DNA of 64,000 bases from Campylobacterales bacterium (GCA_026390135.1 JAPLGN010000022.1:62001-126000); one strand, 5' to 3'. Shown: positions 8,625-20,727, counted from the first letter of the stretch. The notes: generated by a model from the letters alone, not told the origin. Numbers and translations: made by a program.

Positions 8625-10565
8625 CTAACTAATAGGTACTTGAATAATGAATTTTGCCCCTATACGCGTATTTTCCACTCGTATTGACCCGCCAAAACTC
8701 TCTTCAATAATATAGCGACACATGTGCAGCCCCAATCCTGTCCCTTGATTGGCTGGCTTGGTAGTAAAATAGATAGTAAAAATCTTCTCCATAATCGATT
8801 CATCAATGCCTCCGGCATTATCCTCAATCCAGAGTTCTAAAAATCCTTCTACCTCAAAAATTGTAATATTGATTTTTCCGGAATTGATATGACGTTCTAA
8901 TATTGCATCGTGCGCATTTTTAATAAGATTCATAAATACTTGAATCATTTCATTTTTGGCTAATATGGCTTTAGTCGTCGTTTTTCTTTCAATATGTCCT
9001 GTTATTTTTGCGTCATTTAATAATACTGAACTAAGACGAAGTGCAATTTCTGCCACTTCAGCCATATCCACCGCTTCTTTGTACTTATCCATTTTATAAT
9101 AATTCCGAAAATCATCAATGGTCTTTGACATGTACTGTAAATGCTCTTGAAATTGTTCATGTGCTGTTTCGTAGCAACTTTCATTACATTCTCCCAAATG
9201 ACGCTTAAAATAAAGGTTTTGATTAATAAGAGATAGTGTGTTAAGAGGTTGGCGCCACTGATGTGCAATTTGCTCAATCATCTCTCCAAGAGCAGCTAAA
9301 CGTGATTGCTGAACAAAAAGCTCATCTTTTTTCCGAACTGTAGCCAATGACTCAGCTACTTTATCACTCAATGTTTCATTTAGGTTGCTAAGTTTATCAA
9401 TGTATTCAGACTGAAGCCAATAAACACGATCTGCTAGTGCCCATGAAAGAAAAATCATCTCGAATGCTGCACCAATTTGCTGAACATGATTAACCCCATA
9501 AAAATAAGGAATCAACTCAAATTTATTAAACGTAAAAATCATGGTTCCAACGAGAAAAAAGCTCCATCCTGAAAGGTAAAAACGGGCAACCCGATGAGCA
9601 TGTTTTATCATCATAAGACCGGAAGTTAATAATAAAAAGGTAGAGAAAATAACCATACTGGCACTAACAAGTATGATTTGTGAATAAGGTAAAATTGCTG
9701 AAATCATTGAAACACCAAAACTTAAAAACATCATTGATTTCAAAACTGTATCGAGCTTAGGTGAAGTCCCTTTTGTTTGTAAAAATCCTCGTCCAAAATA
9801 CAACGCGCTAAACGATGAAAAAGCAATCCAAAAACCTGGCCCATGATCTATCATCCATCTGCATTTTCCCCATACGTAAGTACGCCCTGTGCCGTCAAAT
9901 GACATTTGCCAAAGAATAAAGGTGATTAAAAAAAGTAAATAACGAAGATAATTTCTGTCTCTGGTATAAAAATAAATAACAATATTGTATAAAAAGATAA
10001 CGATAAAAATGCCATAAAAAATCCCTATGCCCAGAGAGCTGTATTCAATTTCTTCAAATAGTCCTTCCGAAGAATGTAATGTTAAGGGAACCTGCATTGA
10101 TCCTTGGGTTTGTACCCGTATCATTAATGTTGCTTCAGGATAATTATCCAGCTTTATTTGGGTAACATAATTATGTAAAGGTACTTTATTTTGGGAAAGA
10201 AGCTGTGAAGAACTCATCCTTTCAGTGAGAATGAGTTCTCCACTCTTTGAAAGTACGTAAAGATCAATCTTCTCTAATAATGGGTACTCAATAGAAAGCC
10301 ACCACTCTTTATGCGCTGCATGAGCATCACGAGTCATCTCTACCTTGAACCAATATGCAGAATGGGTAAACCCTAAATTGACGCTCTCTTGCTTATTAGG
10401 GACAAATGATTTATCCAGAACATCTAAGAGATTTAATTCTCGACTGGCATCTTCAAAAGAAGAGACATACGGAGCAAGATCATACGATGAATTTGAACAT
10501 AGATGGAGAGTTTTTGCTTCTAAAGCTGTTGCAAATAATAAGAAAAACCACCAAATGTATTTCAT
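8625..10565 (-). CDS. 7TMR-DISM sensor histidine kinase
   Basis: A membrane sensor kinase of 646 residues. A signal peptide (residues 1-17) leads to a periplasmic 7TMR-DISM extracellular domain (about 20-170), then seven transmembrane segments (about 175-390), a coiled-coil linker, a HisKA-like dimerisation region with the phospho-acceptor H435 in IAHQWRQPL, and a HATPase domain with the N box (NLIKNAHDAI), DNAGG and TGLGLHMCR. No response regulator is adjacent, so the partner is unknown. The ATG at 10565 follows the previous stop by one base and gives a proper signal peptide; an upstream in-frame start would overlap the previous gene. Confidence 0.92.
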   Translation of the reverse strand: MKYIWWFFLLFATALEAKTLHLCSNSSYDLAPYVSSFEDASRELNLLDVLDKSFVPNKQESVNLGFTHSAYWFKVEMTRDAHAAHKEWWLSIEYPLLEKIDLYVLSKSGELILTERMSSSQLLSQNKVPLHNYVTQIKLDNYPEATLMIRVQTQGSMQVPLTLHSSEGLFEEIEYSSLGIGIFYGIFIVIFLYNIVIYFYTRDRNYLRYLLFLITFILWQMSFDGTGRTYVWGKCRWMIDHGPGFWIAFSSFSALYFGRGFLQTKGTSPKLDTVLKSMMFLSFGVSMISAILPYSQIILVSASMVIFSTFLLLTSGLMMIKHAHRVARFYLSGWSFFLVGTMIFTFNKFELIPYFYGVNHVQQIGAAFEMIFLSWALADRVYWLQSEYIDKLSNLNETLSDKVAESLATVRKKDELFVQQSRLAALGEMIEQIAHQWRQPLNTLSLINQNLYFKRHLGECNESCYETAHEQFQEHLQYMSKTIDDFRNYYKMDKYKEAVDMAEVAEIALRLSSVLLNDAKITGHIERKTTTKAILAKNEMIQVFMNLIKNAHDAILERHINSGKINITIFEVEGFLELWIEDNAGGIDESIMEKIFTIYFTTKPANQGTGLGLHMCRYIIEESFGGSIRVENTRIGAKFIIQVPIS

Positions 10566-10566
10566 T

Positions 10567-11358
10567 TTATTGTCGTTTTTTGAGTGCCTCTTTAAATCCC
10601 CATCCTTTTTTTGAATCATTGAGGGCTTTACGGTCTAAATCTACAATAAGTAGTTCTTCAGTATTCCCTAAATCTGCTTCAACATCTCCATCCGGAGATA
10701 CAATCATTGAATCACCATAAAACTTCCATGCATGCTTTTCATCGCAATATTCACCCACACGGTTGGCTCGTAATACATAACAGTTATGAGTAAACGCTCT
10801 CATTTTAATCAATTCTCGCCAGCGATTGTGCGATTCAAACGTCGATGCACTGGGAACCAAGACAACATCCACATTTTTAGCGGCAATTGCACTCCAAAGA
10901 GGATCAAAGTGGAGTTCAAATCCTCCCATAACGGCAAATTTGAACCCATTTAACCCAAATATCATGGGGGATTTTATCGCTTCAATAGGGTTGGCAAAAA
11001 ACTTCTCTTCATTCCAGTGGGGATAATTAATCAAAAACTGCTGAGGATAATAACTTACACTGCGTCCGGTGATTTTAGCAATCATTTTGGTACATTCATT
11101 TTTTTTGACAGTGATAACAGGTGCTACAAAAACCATATCGTATTTGAGTGCAAGAGCTTTAAGTGTTTCGATTTGATGGATACTTTGTTCACGAATCATT
11201 GAGATTGGTGTCTGAATCAGCTCTTTAAAAAAAGGGTTAAGAATATATTCCCCCAACACCATTAGTTTAACATTCTTATTGTGTGCGGCACGTGTATAAT
11301 TTTCTAAGGTTGAACCTCCCATACCGATGGAAGGAAGCTGTAAGATGGCACAACGCAT
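10567..11358 (-). CDS. Nitrilase-fold protein lacking catalytic Lys and Cys
   Basis: A carbon-nitrogen hydrolase fold protein of 263 residues. The family needs a Glu-Lys-Cys triad. Glu37 is present (LGEYI), but the position of the lysine reads Gln (Q106 in YYPQQFL) and the nucleophile cysteine reads Gly (G146 in VMGGFELHF, where active members have a CYD-like motif). The overall fold markers (VDVVLVPSAS, NRWRELIKMRAFTHNCYVLRANR) are well kept, which argues for selection rather than decay. It may be a non-enzymatic binding or scaffolding protein. It is flanked tightly by xseB and the sensor kinase. Confidence 0.85.
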   Translation of the reverse strand: MRCAILQLPSIGMGGSTLENYTRAAHNKNVKLMVLGEYILNPFFKELIQTPISMIREQSIHQIETLKALALKYDMVFVAPVITVKKNECTKMIAKITGRSVSYYPQQFLINYPHWNEEKFFANPIEAIKSPMIFGLNGFKFAVMGGFELHFDPLWSAIAAKNVDVVLVPSASTFESHNRWRELIKMRAFTHNCYVLRANRVGEYCDEKHAWKFYGDSMIVSPDGDVEADLGNTEELLIVDLDRKALNDSKKGWGFKEALKKRQ

Positions 11359-11552
11359 TATTGATCCTGATTTTTGATAATTTTTATTTGTAATTGGGCT
11401 TGTTCTAACATTTTTTCAGCCATTTTAAGTTCATTCATCCCCTGCTCATACGCCTTAACGCTCTCATCCATTGCCAAGGTTGGGTCCATTAATTTTTCTA
11501 AAATAGCTTTTGCATTCGTTATTTTTGCCTCAAAACTTATCTCTTCATTCAT
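11358..11552 (-). CDS. xseB: Exodeoxyribonuclease VII small subunit
   Basis: A 64-residue protein matching XseB: FEAKITNAKAILEKL at the N terminus, then a helical pattern with YEQGM, which is the conserved YE-G element, and a basic tail. Exonuclease VII degrades single-stranded DNA from both ends together with the large subunit XseA, which is not in this window. The start overlaps the end of metX by 4 bases and the stop overlaps the following ATG by one base. Confidence 0.92.
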   Translation of the reverse strand: MNEEISFEAKITNAKAILEKLMDPTLAMDESVKAYEQGMNELKMAEKMLEQAQLQIKIIKNQDQ

Positions 11553-12482
11553 AATGCATCCTTTACATATTGCTCAATTTTATCAATTTCTACTAAAAAA
11601 GCATCATGTCCATAATCGCTTTTAATTTCAACGTAATCTACATTTTCTTTTCCAATAGCATACATTGTTGAAGCTATCGTTTCCATTTCAGATGGTAAAA
11701 AGAGAATATCTTTTTCAAATCCAACTAAGTAGAGCTCCGCACTAATACGACCAAGAGCTTCTTCCAAAGAGTCAAATCCGCGTGAGAGATCATAGATATT
11801 AATCGCTTTGGTAATATACAGATAACTCAGAGGGTCAAACCATTTTGTAAAATTGTATCCATTGTACTCCAAATACGACTCAACTTGAAACTTTCCAAAT
11901 AACTCGTACAATCCATCATTGCGTTTGTATTCACGACCAAATTTTCGCTCCATCGATTGATGCGATAAAAAGCTGATATGCCCCGCCATTCGGCCGATGG
12001 CCATACCACTAAGACCATTTTCTCGTATAACTTCAGGATCGTAATATCCATTTTTAAACTCAGGATCTTTGAGAATCGCCTCTTGAGCTACTTTATTGAA
12101 TGCAATAGCCCAGGCTTGTGTTGCAGAAGTAGTTGCCATCGAGATAATTTTTTTAGCAAAATTAGGAAAAAACACCCCAAAGGCTAATGCCTGCATTCCT
12201 CCCATAGAACCACCGATTACTGCATGAACCTCATGTATACCCAAACGATCAAATAAAATGCGTTGTGCTCTCACCATATCCAATATCGTCACAACGGGAA
12301 ATTTATAACGATAAGGTTCATTATAAACCCGTAAGGGCATGACAAACCACGATAACATTATCACGTGCTTCATTAAGAGTGCCGTACGTCTCATAGACAA
12401 TATCATACGGCTCTAAAATTCGCCCACTCTCCAAATAAAGAGGGTTTGTGAAATGTTCACTGTGAATCTGTAGGTTTAACAT
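11549..12482 (-). pseudogene. metX: Homoserine O-acetyltransferase, disrupted by an internal deletion and frameshift
   Basis: MetX makes O-acetylhomoserine for MetY. The true start ATG (12482) encodes a good MetX N terminus that reaches VCHALTG and then hits TAA at 12321-12323 after 53 residues. The C-terminal two thirds continue in another frame from about 12322 (NEPYRYKFPVVT, GGSMGGMQ with the nucleophile Ser, and GHDAF with the catalytic His). About 55-60 residues between these blocks, including the GGC-containing segment seen in family members, are absent. An open frame from 12406 is only an out-of-frame reading of the N-terminal region. Either the gene is broken or the assembly has lost about 170 bases. 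Confidence 0.8.
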
Positions 12483-12490
12483 AATACCCT

Positions 12491-13756
12491 TTACGCGTTT
12501 AGTGCCTGAATTAAATCAGCAATCAAATCATCTGTCGCTTCTAGCCCAATACTCAAACGAATAAGCCCTGAGGGAACACCGCATGCTACCAATTCTTCAG
12601 CGCTTAATTGTTGATGTGTTGTGGAGGCTGGATGGGTGATAATAGATTTAGAATCACCAATATTGACAACAAGTGAAAACAGGCTTGTTGCATCTACAAT
12701 TTTCTTTGCCAATTCAAAATCATCCACCACAAAACTTAACAAGCCACTGCTCATACCGCCATCAAAATAACGTTGCGCATTGGCATAGTTACTGTTGCTT
12801 TTCAATCCCGGATAATTGACTTTTATCACTTTTGGATGGCTTTCCAAAAATTCTGCTACCGCTTGCGCATTGCGAGAGTGTTCACGCATACGAAGAGAGA
12901 GTGTTTCAATCCCTTGGATAAAGAGCCATGAGTTAAACGGTGATACAACCGCCCCTAAATCACGTAAGAGTGACAAACGTGCACGCAAACAAAACAGAGG
13001 CAAAGGAACATCGACGTACACCAAACCATGATAACTCTCATCCGGTTCATTGAACTGTGGATAACGAGGATTTGCTCGAAGAAAATCAACCAAATCATGA
13101 CGCTCTACAAGTATCCCGCCAATAGCAAGCCCCTGCCCCGTCGTATATTTGCTCGCACTGTGAACGACAACATCCACACCATGCTCTAAAGGACGGCATA
13201 ATACAGGAGTAGCTACTGTGTTATCCACAATGGAGAGAATTCCGTGTTTTTGTGCGATAGCAGTGATGGCTGCAATATCGGCAACATCAATGCTTGGATT
13301 GGTCAAGCTCTCAAAAAAGATTACTTTGGTTTTATCATCCACCAATGCTTCGATTTCGCTAGGGTTTTGAACGTCAAAATAGCGTGCTTCAATTCCAAAA
13401 CGTTTCAGTGTATACGATGCCTGCGTCACCGTTCCGCCATAAAGCTGACGGGCACAAAGGATATTATCCCCAGCTTCCGCCGCATTGGCAATTGCGTAAA
13501 AAATAGCAGCCATTCCACTCGCTGTGGCCAAACCTGCCGCACCACCCTCAAGCGTCGCAAAACGCTTTTCAAACACATCGGTAGTGGGATTGTTCAAGCG
13601 GGTATAGATATTCCCAAGCTCTTTTAGAGCAAACAAATTGGCCGCATGTTCAACATCACGAAACTCATAAGCTGTTGTTTGGTAGATGGGAACTGCCATA
13701 GTTCGTTGAGTATCTTTATCGTATCCCGCGTGTAATGCTTCAGTTTGAAGTTGCAT
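12491..13756 (-). CDS. metY: O-acetylhomoserine sulfhydrylase
   Basis: A Cys/Met-metabolism PLP enzyme that makes homocysteine (or methionine with methanethiol) from O-acetylhomoserine and sulfide. The protein has about 421 residues. Diagnostic segments are [35 protein letters not shown], and the PLP lysine in [12 protein letters not shown] prefer the second of two close ATGs (13756) because the AAAGGA ribosome site abuts the first (13762). It heads the operon containing metX, eight bases downstream. With metX broken, its usual substrate supply is in question. Confidence 0.94.
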   Translation of the reverse strand: MQLQTEALHAGYDKDTQRTMAVPIYQTTAYEFRDVEHAANLFALKELGNIYTRLNNPTTDVFEKRFATLEGGAAGLATASGMAAIFYAIANAAEAGDNILCARQLYGGTVTQASYTLKRFGIEARYFDVQNPSEIEALVDDKTKVIFFESLTNPSIDVADIAAITAIAQKHGILSIVDNTVATPVLCRPLEHGVDVVVHSASKYTTGQGLAIGGILVERHDLVDFLRANPRYPQFNEPDESYHGLVYVDVPLPLFCLRARLSLLRDLGAVVSPFNSWLFIQGIETLSLRMREHSRNAQAVAEFLESHPKVIKVNYPGLKSNSNYANAQRYFDGGMSSGLLSFVVDDFELAKKIVDATSLFSLVVNIGDSKSIITHPASTTHQQLSAEELVACGVPSGLIRLSIGLEATDDLIADLIQALNA

Positions 13757-13828
13757 TTTCATCCTTTGTGACTTTTTTGTGCAATTGTATCAACACAGCC
13801 CATCTTTTCCTATGTTTTCCTAATGACA

Positions 13829-13840
13829 TAATGGCCATTA
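13829..13840. promoter_or_regulatory. Perfect 12-bp palindrome between guaB and metY
   Basis: TAATGGCCATTA is a perfect palindrome, nested in a wider CTAATG...CATTAG inverted repeat (13820-13841). It lies in the 100-base gap 5' of metY on the minus strand, about 73 bases before the start, and just after guaB's stop. It could be an operator for metY or part of a guaB 3' end. Confidence 0.4.
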
Positions 13841-13856
13841 GATTAATAAGGATTTT

Positions 13857-16649
<2,793 letters not shown>

Positions 16650-16653
<4 letters not shown>

Positions 16654-16769
16654 ACAGATTCCTTTTTACGTTTTGCATTTTTTACCATCAAAATCCCCAA
16701 AGCGATAATTACGAATATAACGCCAATTGTCTCAGCAATAAAAAGCAAAGATACCGGTTCTCTCATCAT
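16650..16769 (-). CDS. Small single-span membrane protein between ileS and gatA
   Basis: A short gene of 39 residues fills what would otherwise be a gap. The protein has an acidic/polar N terminus (MMREPV), one strong transmembrane segment (about residues 7-29, [19 protein letters not shown]) and a basic C-terminal tail (KNAKRKKE), the typical layout of an N-out, C-in single-span protein. Its ATG overlaps the ileS stop by 4 bases and its stop overlaps the gatA start by 4 bases, so it is coupled on both sides. A second ATG at 16766 is possible. Function unknown. Confidence 0.75.
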
Positions 16770-19522
16770 GCGATGACACTCGCGCAACGTTCACACAATG
16801 TATCTTCATCTTCACTGTGATATTTCCAGCAACGGGGACATTTAGCCTTCGATGCACGAGCTATGTTAAAGATCTCACCCTCAATTTCAAAGGTTCCTAA
16901 AATATCTTTTAATTCACATTTACACCATTTTGAAATGACCAAATACTCTTCGACATCCTCTTTTTTCATCGATTTCAATAATGGCGAAGTCGTTGAAATA
17001 ACCAATTCAAGGGTATTTTTGATAATTTTTTCTTTTTTTAATCCATCTACGACTTCATTCAGTCCCACACGAACTGCTTTTGCATTCACTTCATCCCAAT
17101 TGCTTGTCACTGGTTTAATCGAGGTGTAAACAACATCAAAAATATCAATAGCATCCCCTTTGAGAAGTGCAGGGGCATTTTCAAAAATTTCATCAGCAGT
17201 ATAGGTCAAGATTGGAGCAATCAGTCCCAGCATCGAACCTGCAATAATTGCCATTGCACTCTGAGTTGATCGACGGGTAGCAGAATCAGAAGCATCGCAA
17301 TACATGCGATCTTTGGTAATATCAATATAGACGCCGCTAAGCTCATTCACAATAAAGTAGTTAAGCCCGCTCATCCCTTGAACAAAGTTATACTCACCAA
17401 ATAATTTATGAGTTTCGTCAAATACCTCTTTTGCTTTCGCAACAATCCATTTATCGATTTCACCCATTTCATCATATGGGAGGATTGCATCTAGTCCATC
17501 AAGGTTTGCAAGCATAATACGAAAGGTATTACGAAGTTTTCGGTATTGCTCTGCAGTTTGCTTAAGAATATTACCTGAGATTTTAAGATCCCCTTGATAA
17601 TCACTCATAGCAACCCAAAGACGTAAAATCTCCGAGCCGTACTCTTTAAGTACCGTATCAGGAGCGACGACATTGCCTTTAGATTTCGACATTTTCTCGC
17701 CTTTTTCATCGACGGTAAACCCGTGAGTCAAAATGGCTTTGTACGGAGCGATGTGTTCAACCGCCGCACTCAAAAAGAGAGAGGATTGAAACCATCCTCG
17801 ATGCTGATCAGAACCTTCTATGTACAAATCAGCAGGATAGGTTCCCGCATCGTAGTTACGTGATTTGAGTACCGCATTCCACGTTGAACCGCTGTCAAAC
17901 CATACATCTAAAATGTCGGTCACTTTTTCCAAATCATCCGCTTTATGAGGACATCCAGGATAAAGCAATTCGGCAATGCTCATGGAGTACCATGCATCCG
18001 TTCCGTGCATTTCAAAAATCATCGCAATAAAGTTAAGTGTTTTTTCATCTAAGATTACTTCACCCGTCTCTTTGACACGAAAAAATGCGATAGGAACACC
18101 CCAGTCACGCTGTCTGGAGATACACCAATCAGGACGATTTTCGACCATTGACCCCAAACGGTTACGTCCCGTTTCAGGATAAAACGTTGTTTTCGCCACT
18201 TCTTCTTGCGCGATAGAACGAAGGGTCTTGGTTTCCCCATCAGGAATCCCATCAACCGCAATAAACCATTGTCGCGTCGCACGAAATATCAATGGCGTAT
18301 GCGAACGCCAGCAATGCGGATAAGAGTGGCGGAATTTAGAGACTTTAAGCAGGCTCGCCCCTAATAAGGCAAGAATTGGCTCATTCGCTTTGAAAATATG
18401 CATCCCCACAAACTCTTCAGGATTTGGGAGAAGTCTTTCATGTACCAGAGTATTGTCATAACATCCCGTCTCATCGACCGGCATCACAACTTCTAAGTTA
18501 TAACGAAGACCAATACGATAGTCATCCTCACCGTGTCCCGGTGCCGTATGAACACATCCCGACCCGTTCTCCATCAAAACGTGTTCACCCAGTACCAAAT
18601 GGGATCCGCGACCATTGAGAGGATTAATCGCATAAAGATTTTCAAATTTTTGCGCATCAATTTTTTGAACAACCGAACCTGTTAAAACGCCCTCTTCGAT
18701 CATCGCTTCATACCGTTTTTCGGCAACGATATACCCATCGCTTGTACGGACATATACTTCTTCAGGATTAAGAGAAATACCAGTATTGGCAGGGAGAGTC
18801 CATGGGGTCGTCGTCCAGATAACGATTGCCGCTTTCCCCTCAATCCCCGCACGTATTTTCGCTTCATCGGAAAGTTCAAACGCTACATAGATAGAATAAT
18901 CTTCTTTATCTTCGTATTCAACTTCCGCTTCAGCAAGCGCAGTACGCTCAGCCCAGCTCCAGTAAACCGGTTTAGAACGTTCAATCAAAAGCCCTTTTTT
19001 CGCGACAGAACAAAGAGTACGATAAATATTGGCTTCAAATTTATAATCCATTGTCAAATACGGATTGTCCCAATCCGCAACGATACCCAATTTTTTAAAT
19101 TCACTACGTTGAATATCGACAAATTCAGCGGCATGTTCACGGCAAAGTTTACGTACTTCAGCCGTACTAAGAAGCTCTTTTTTTTGTTTTCCGCCCAGCT
19201 TTTTCTCAACTTGTTGCTCAATTGGCAATCCATGACAGTCCCAACCGGGGGTGAAACGGACTGATTTTCCATTGAAATAGTTATACTTAACAATAATGTC
19301 TTTAAGAATTTTATTCAAAGCATGACCGATATGAGTATGACCGTTCGCATACGGAGGACCATCATGAAGCGTGAAGCTCTGGACACCTTTACGATTGGTT
19401 TTCATACGCCCATAGACATCCGAAGATATCCACGATGCATAACGGAGAGGTTCATTGTTAATTAGGTTTCCACGCATCGGAAACTCGGTTTGTGGTAACA
19501 GGAGGGTATCTTTATAATCCAT
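16766..19522 (-). CDS. ileS: Isoleucyl-tRNA synthetase
   Basis: A complete 918-residue class I synthetase that charges tRNA(Ile). The ATP-binding HIGH motif is in ANGHTHIGHALNK, KMSKS is in EKMSKSKGN, the editing domain lies between them (WTTTPWTLPANTG), and the C-terminal zinc finger is CPRCWKYH followed by CERC. Length is normal for the bacterial type. It starts the ileS-(39-residue gene)-gatA-guaB operon and is divergent from the cinA-family gene. Confidence 0.98.
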   Translation of the reverse strand: MDYKDTLLLPQTEFPMRGNLINNEPLRYASWISSDVYGRMKTNRKGVQSFTLHDGPPYANGHTHIGHALNKILKDIIVKYNYFNGKSVRFTPGWDCHGLPIEQQVEKKLGGKQKKELLSTAEVRKLCREHAAEFVDIQRSEFKKLGIVADWDNPYLTMDYKFEANIYRTLCSVAKKGLLIERSKPVYWSWAERTALAEAEVEYEDKEDYSIYVAFELSDEAKIRAGIEGKAAIVIWTTTPWTLPANTGISLNPEEVYVRTSDGYIVAEKRYEAMIEEGVLTGSVVQKIDAQKFENLYAINPLNGRGSHLVLGEHVLMENGSGCVHTAPGHGEDDYRIGLRYNLEVVMPVDETGCYDNTLVHERLLPNPEEFVGMHIFKANEPILALLGASLLKVSKFRHSYPHCWRSHTPLIFRATRQWFIAVDGIPDGETKTLRSIAQEEVAKTTFYPETGRNRLGSMVENRPDWCISRQRDWGVPIAFFRVKETGEVILDEKTLNFIAMIFEMHGTDAWYSMSIAELLYPGCPHKADDLEKVTDILDVWFDSGSTWNAVLKSRNYDAGTYPADLYIEGSDQHRGWFQSSLFLSAAVEHIAPYKAILTHGFTVDEKGEKMSKSKGNVVAPDTVLKEYGSEILRLWVAMSDYQGDLKISGNILKQTAEQYRKLRNTFRIMLANLDGLDAILPYDEMGEIDKWIVAKAKEVFDETHKLFGEYNFVQGMSGLNYFIVNELSGVYIDITKDRMYCDASDSATRRSTQSAMAIIAGSMLGLIAPILTYTADEIFENAPALLKGDAIDIFDVVYTSIKPVTSNWDEVNAKAVRVGLNEVVDGLKKEKIIKNTLELVISTTSPLLKSMKKEDVEEYLVISKWCKCELKDILGTFEIEGEIFNIARASKAKCPRCWKYHSEDEDTLCERCASVIA

Positions 19523-19557
19523 TGGATCCCTTAAAAATTGTAGTTAAAAAGTTGTGC

Positions 19558-19563
19558 ATTATA
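19558..19563 (-). promoter_or_regulatory. Probable -10 box of the ileS promoter
   Basis: On the minus strand this reads TATAAT, about 36 bases before the ileS ATG. A TTGACA is present further upstream (19587-19592) but 23 bases away, too far for a standard pair, so the -35 is uncertain. That TTGACA overlaps the -35 of the opposite cinA promoter. Confidence 0.5.
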
Positions 19564-19582
19564 GCTTTTAGGGGTTTAAATT

Positions 19583-19611
19583 TTGCTGTCAAAAGCCCTA
19601 TATGATATACT
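19583..19611 (+). promoter_or_regulatory. Promoter of the cinA-family gene
   Basis: TTGCTG (19583-19588) and TATACT (19606-19611) are separated by 17 bases, with a TGA preceding the -10 as an extended element. The ATG is 25 bases downstream at 19636, with a GAGGGTG ribosome site. Confidence 0.65.
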
Positions 19612-19635
19612 GTCTCAAAATATTGAGGGTGAAAA

Positions 19636-20727
19636 ATGAAACGAGATGTCCTTTTTGTCGGAAATAGGTTGATTTTGAATGAATCGTACGAGCGTTATCT
19701 TTTACGCAGTATCAAAGAAAAGCTCTCCTCTATTGACTCTATCAGTTATTTTGAAGAGTCCGACAAAGGACTGTTTCTCCATCTCGATCAACTCTTAAAA
19801 ACCGAATCCAAACTTGTTATTATCACCACCAAAAGCACTTTCACTATCGTTGGAAAACTTCTTAGTACAGTGACTGCTGACAACCAAGTATTGAAAGACT
19901 CCATGCTAATCCCCTCACGCGCAAGTATTTTAGAAAATGGCAGCTATCTCCTTTCCTATAATGCTTCCGAAGTTAACGTTATTTTGGCTCATGAGGGGAA
20001 AAAGCTTCCTCCTGTTTTAATCGAGGATGAACATCGAAGCGGTTGGATTCATGTTTTCAATGAAGAACTCTCCAGCGTCTCTGCATTACTCGATCCACTG
20101 GCTCAAAATTTTGATGTCAAACTCGAATCGTGTGAACTTATAGAGGGGTGGGTACGAGTAAAGATTACGGCTAGAAAACATGGAAATATGGCTCAGTTTA
20201 TTGCTTCTTCCAAAGGATTATTGCATCATAAAGTTATTGCGGCTTCCAATATTGCAGCTTATATCATCGAAAAACTTTCCAAAAATCAAAAAAAGATCTC
20301 TTTTGCCGAAAGTTGCAGCGGAGGCTCACTTGCCTATTATTTTACTTCTCAAAATGGAGCTTCCAGTGTTTATGAAGGCTCACTCATCACCTACGACAAT
20401 GTTCTAAAAGCCAATTGGCTCGCGGTAGATGATGAATCTCTTGAAACTCATGGAGCAGTCAGCGCAGATGTAGTAAACCAAATGTCTGAGGGTGCTCTCA
20501 ATGTCAGTTATGCAGATTTTGCCCTCGCCATTAGTGGTGTAGCAGGTCCTACCGGAGGAAGTGAGCTGAAACCGGTTGGAACCGTTTACATTAGCACACG
20601 ATCTAAAACATCCGTACATACCGAACGATTTTATTTCGAAGGCGATCGCAATTACATCCAAGAACAAAGTGTCTTAATGGCCGTTAAAATGCTTTTAAAC
20701 ATAGAACGAGAGCTGTTCTTTAGTTGA
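19636..20727 (+). CDS. CinA family protein with degenerate N-terminal domain
   Basis: The C-terminal half (about residues 205-363) is a canonical nicotinamide-nucleotide amidohydrolase (PncC/CinA C-terminal) domain, with AESCSGGSLAYYF and SGVAGPTGGS...PVGTVYIS. That activity deamidates NMN to nicotinate mononucleotide in pyridine nucleotide recycling. The N-terminal 200 residues line up with the CinA molybdopterin-binding-like domain (VGNRLILNESYERYLL) but lack its usual GLGPTxDD loop, so that domain is probably not active. At 363 residues it is shorter than typical two-domain CinA (about 415). It is a single gene with its own promoter, followed by a tRNA cluster. Confidence 0.85.
   Translation: MKRDVLFVGNRLILNESYERYLLRSIKEKLSSIDSISYFEESDKGLFLHLDQLLKTESKLVIITTKSTFTIVGKLLSTVTADNQVLKDSMLIPSRASILENGSYLLSYNASEVNVILAHEGKKLPPVLIEDEHRSGWIHVFNEELSSVSALLDPLAQNFDVKLESCELIEGWVRVKITARKHGNMAQFIASSKGLLHHKVIAASNIAAYIIEKLSKNQKKISFAESCSGGSLAYYFTSQNGASSVYEGSLITYDNVLKANWLAVDDESLETHGAVSADVVNQMSEGALNVSYADFALAISGVAGPTGGSELKPVGTVYISTRSKTSVHTERFYFEGDRNYIQEQSVLMAVKMLLNIERELFFS

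Noticed and set aside
11549-12406. A 285-residue open frame as an intact MetX
   Set aside because: Its first 18 or so residues are an out-of-frame reading of DNA that encodes the proper MetX N terminus in another frame from 12482; the family core segment is missing.
13763-13856. A SAM or other methionine riboswitch before metY
   Set aside because: The gap is under 100 bases and shows none of the conserved stem sequences; only a DNA-type palindrome is visible.
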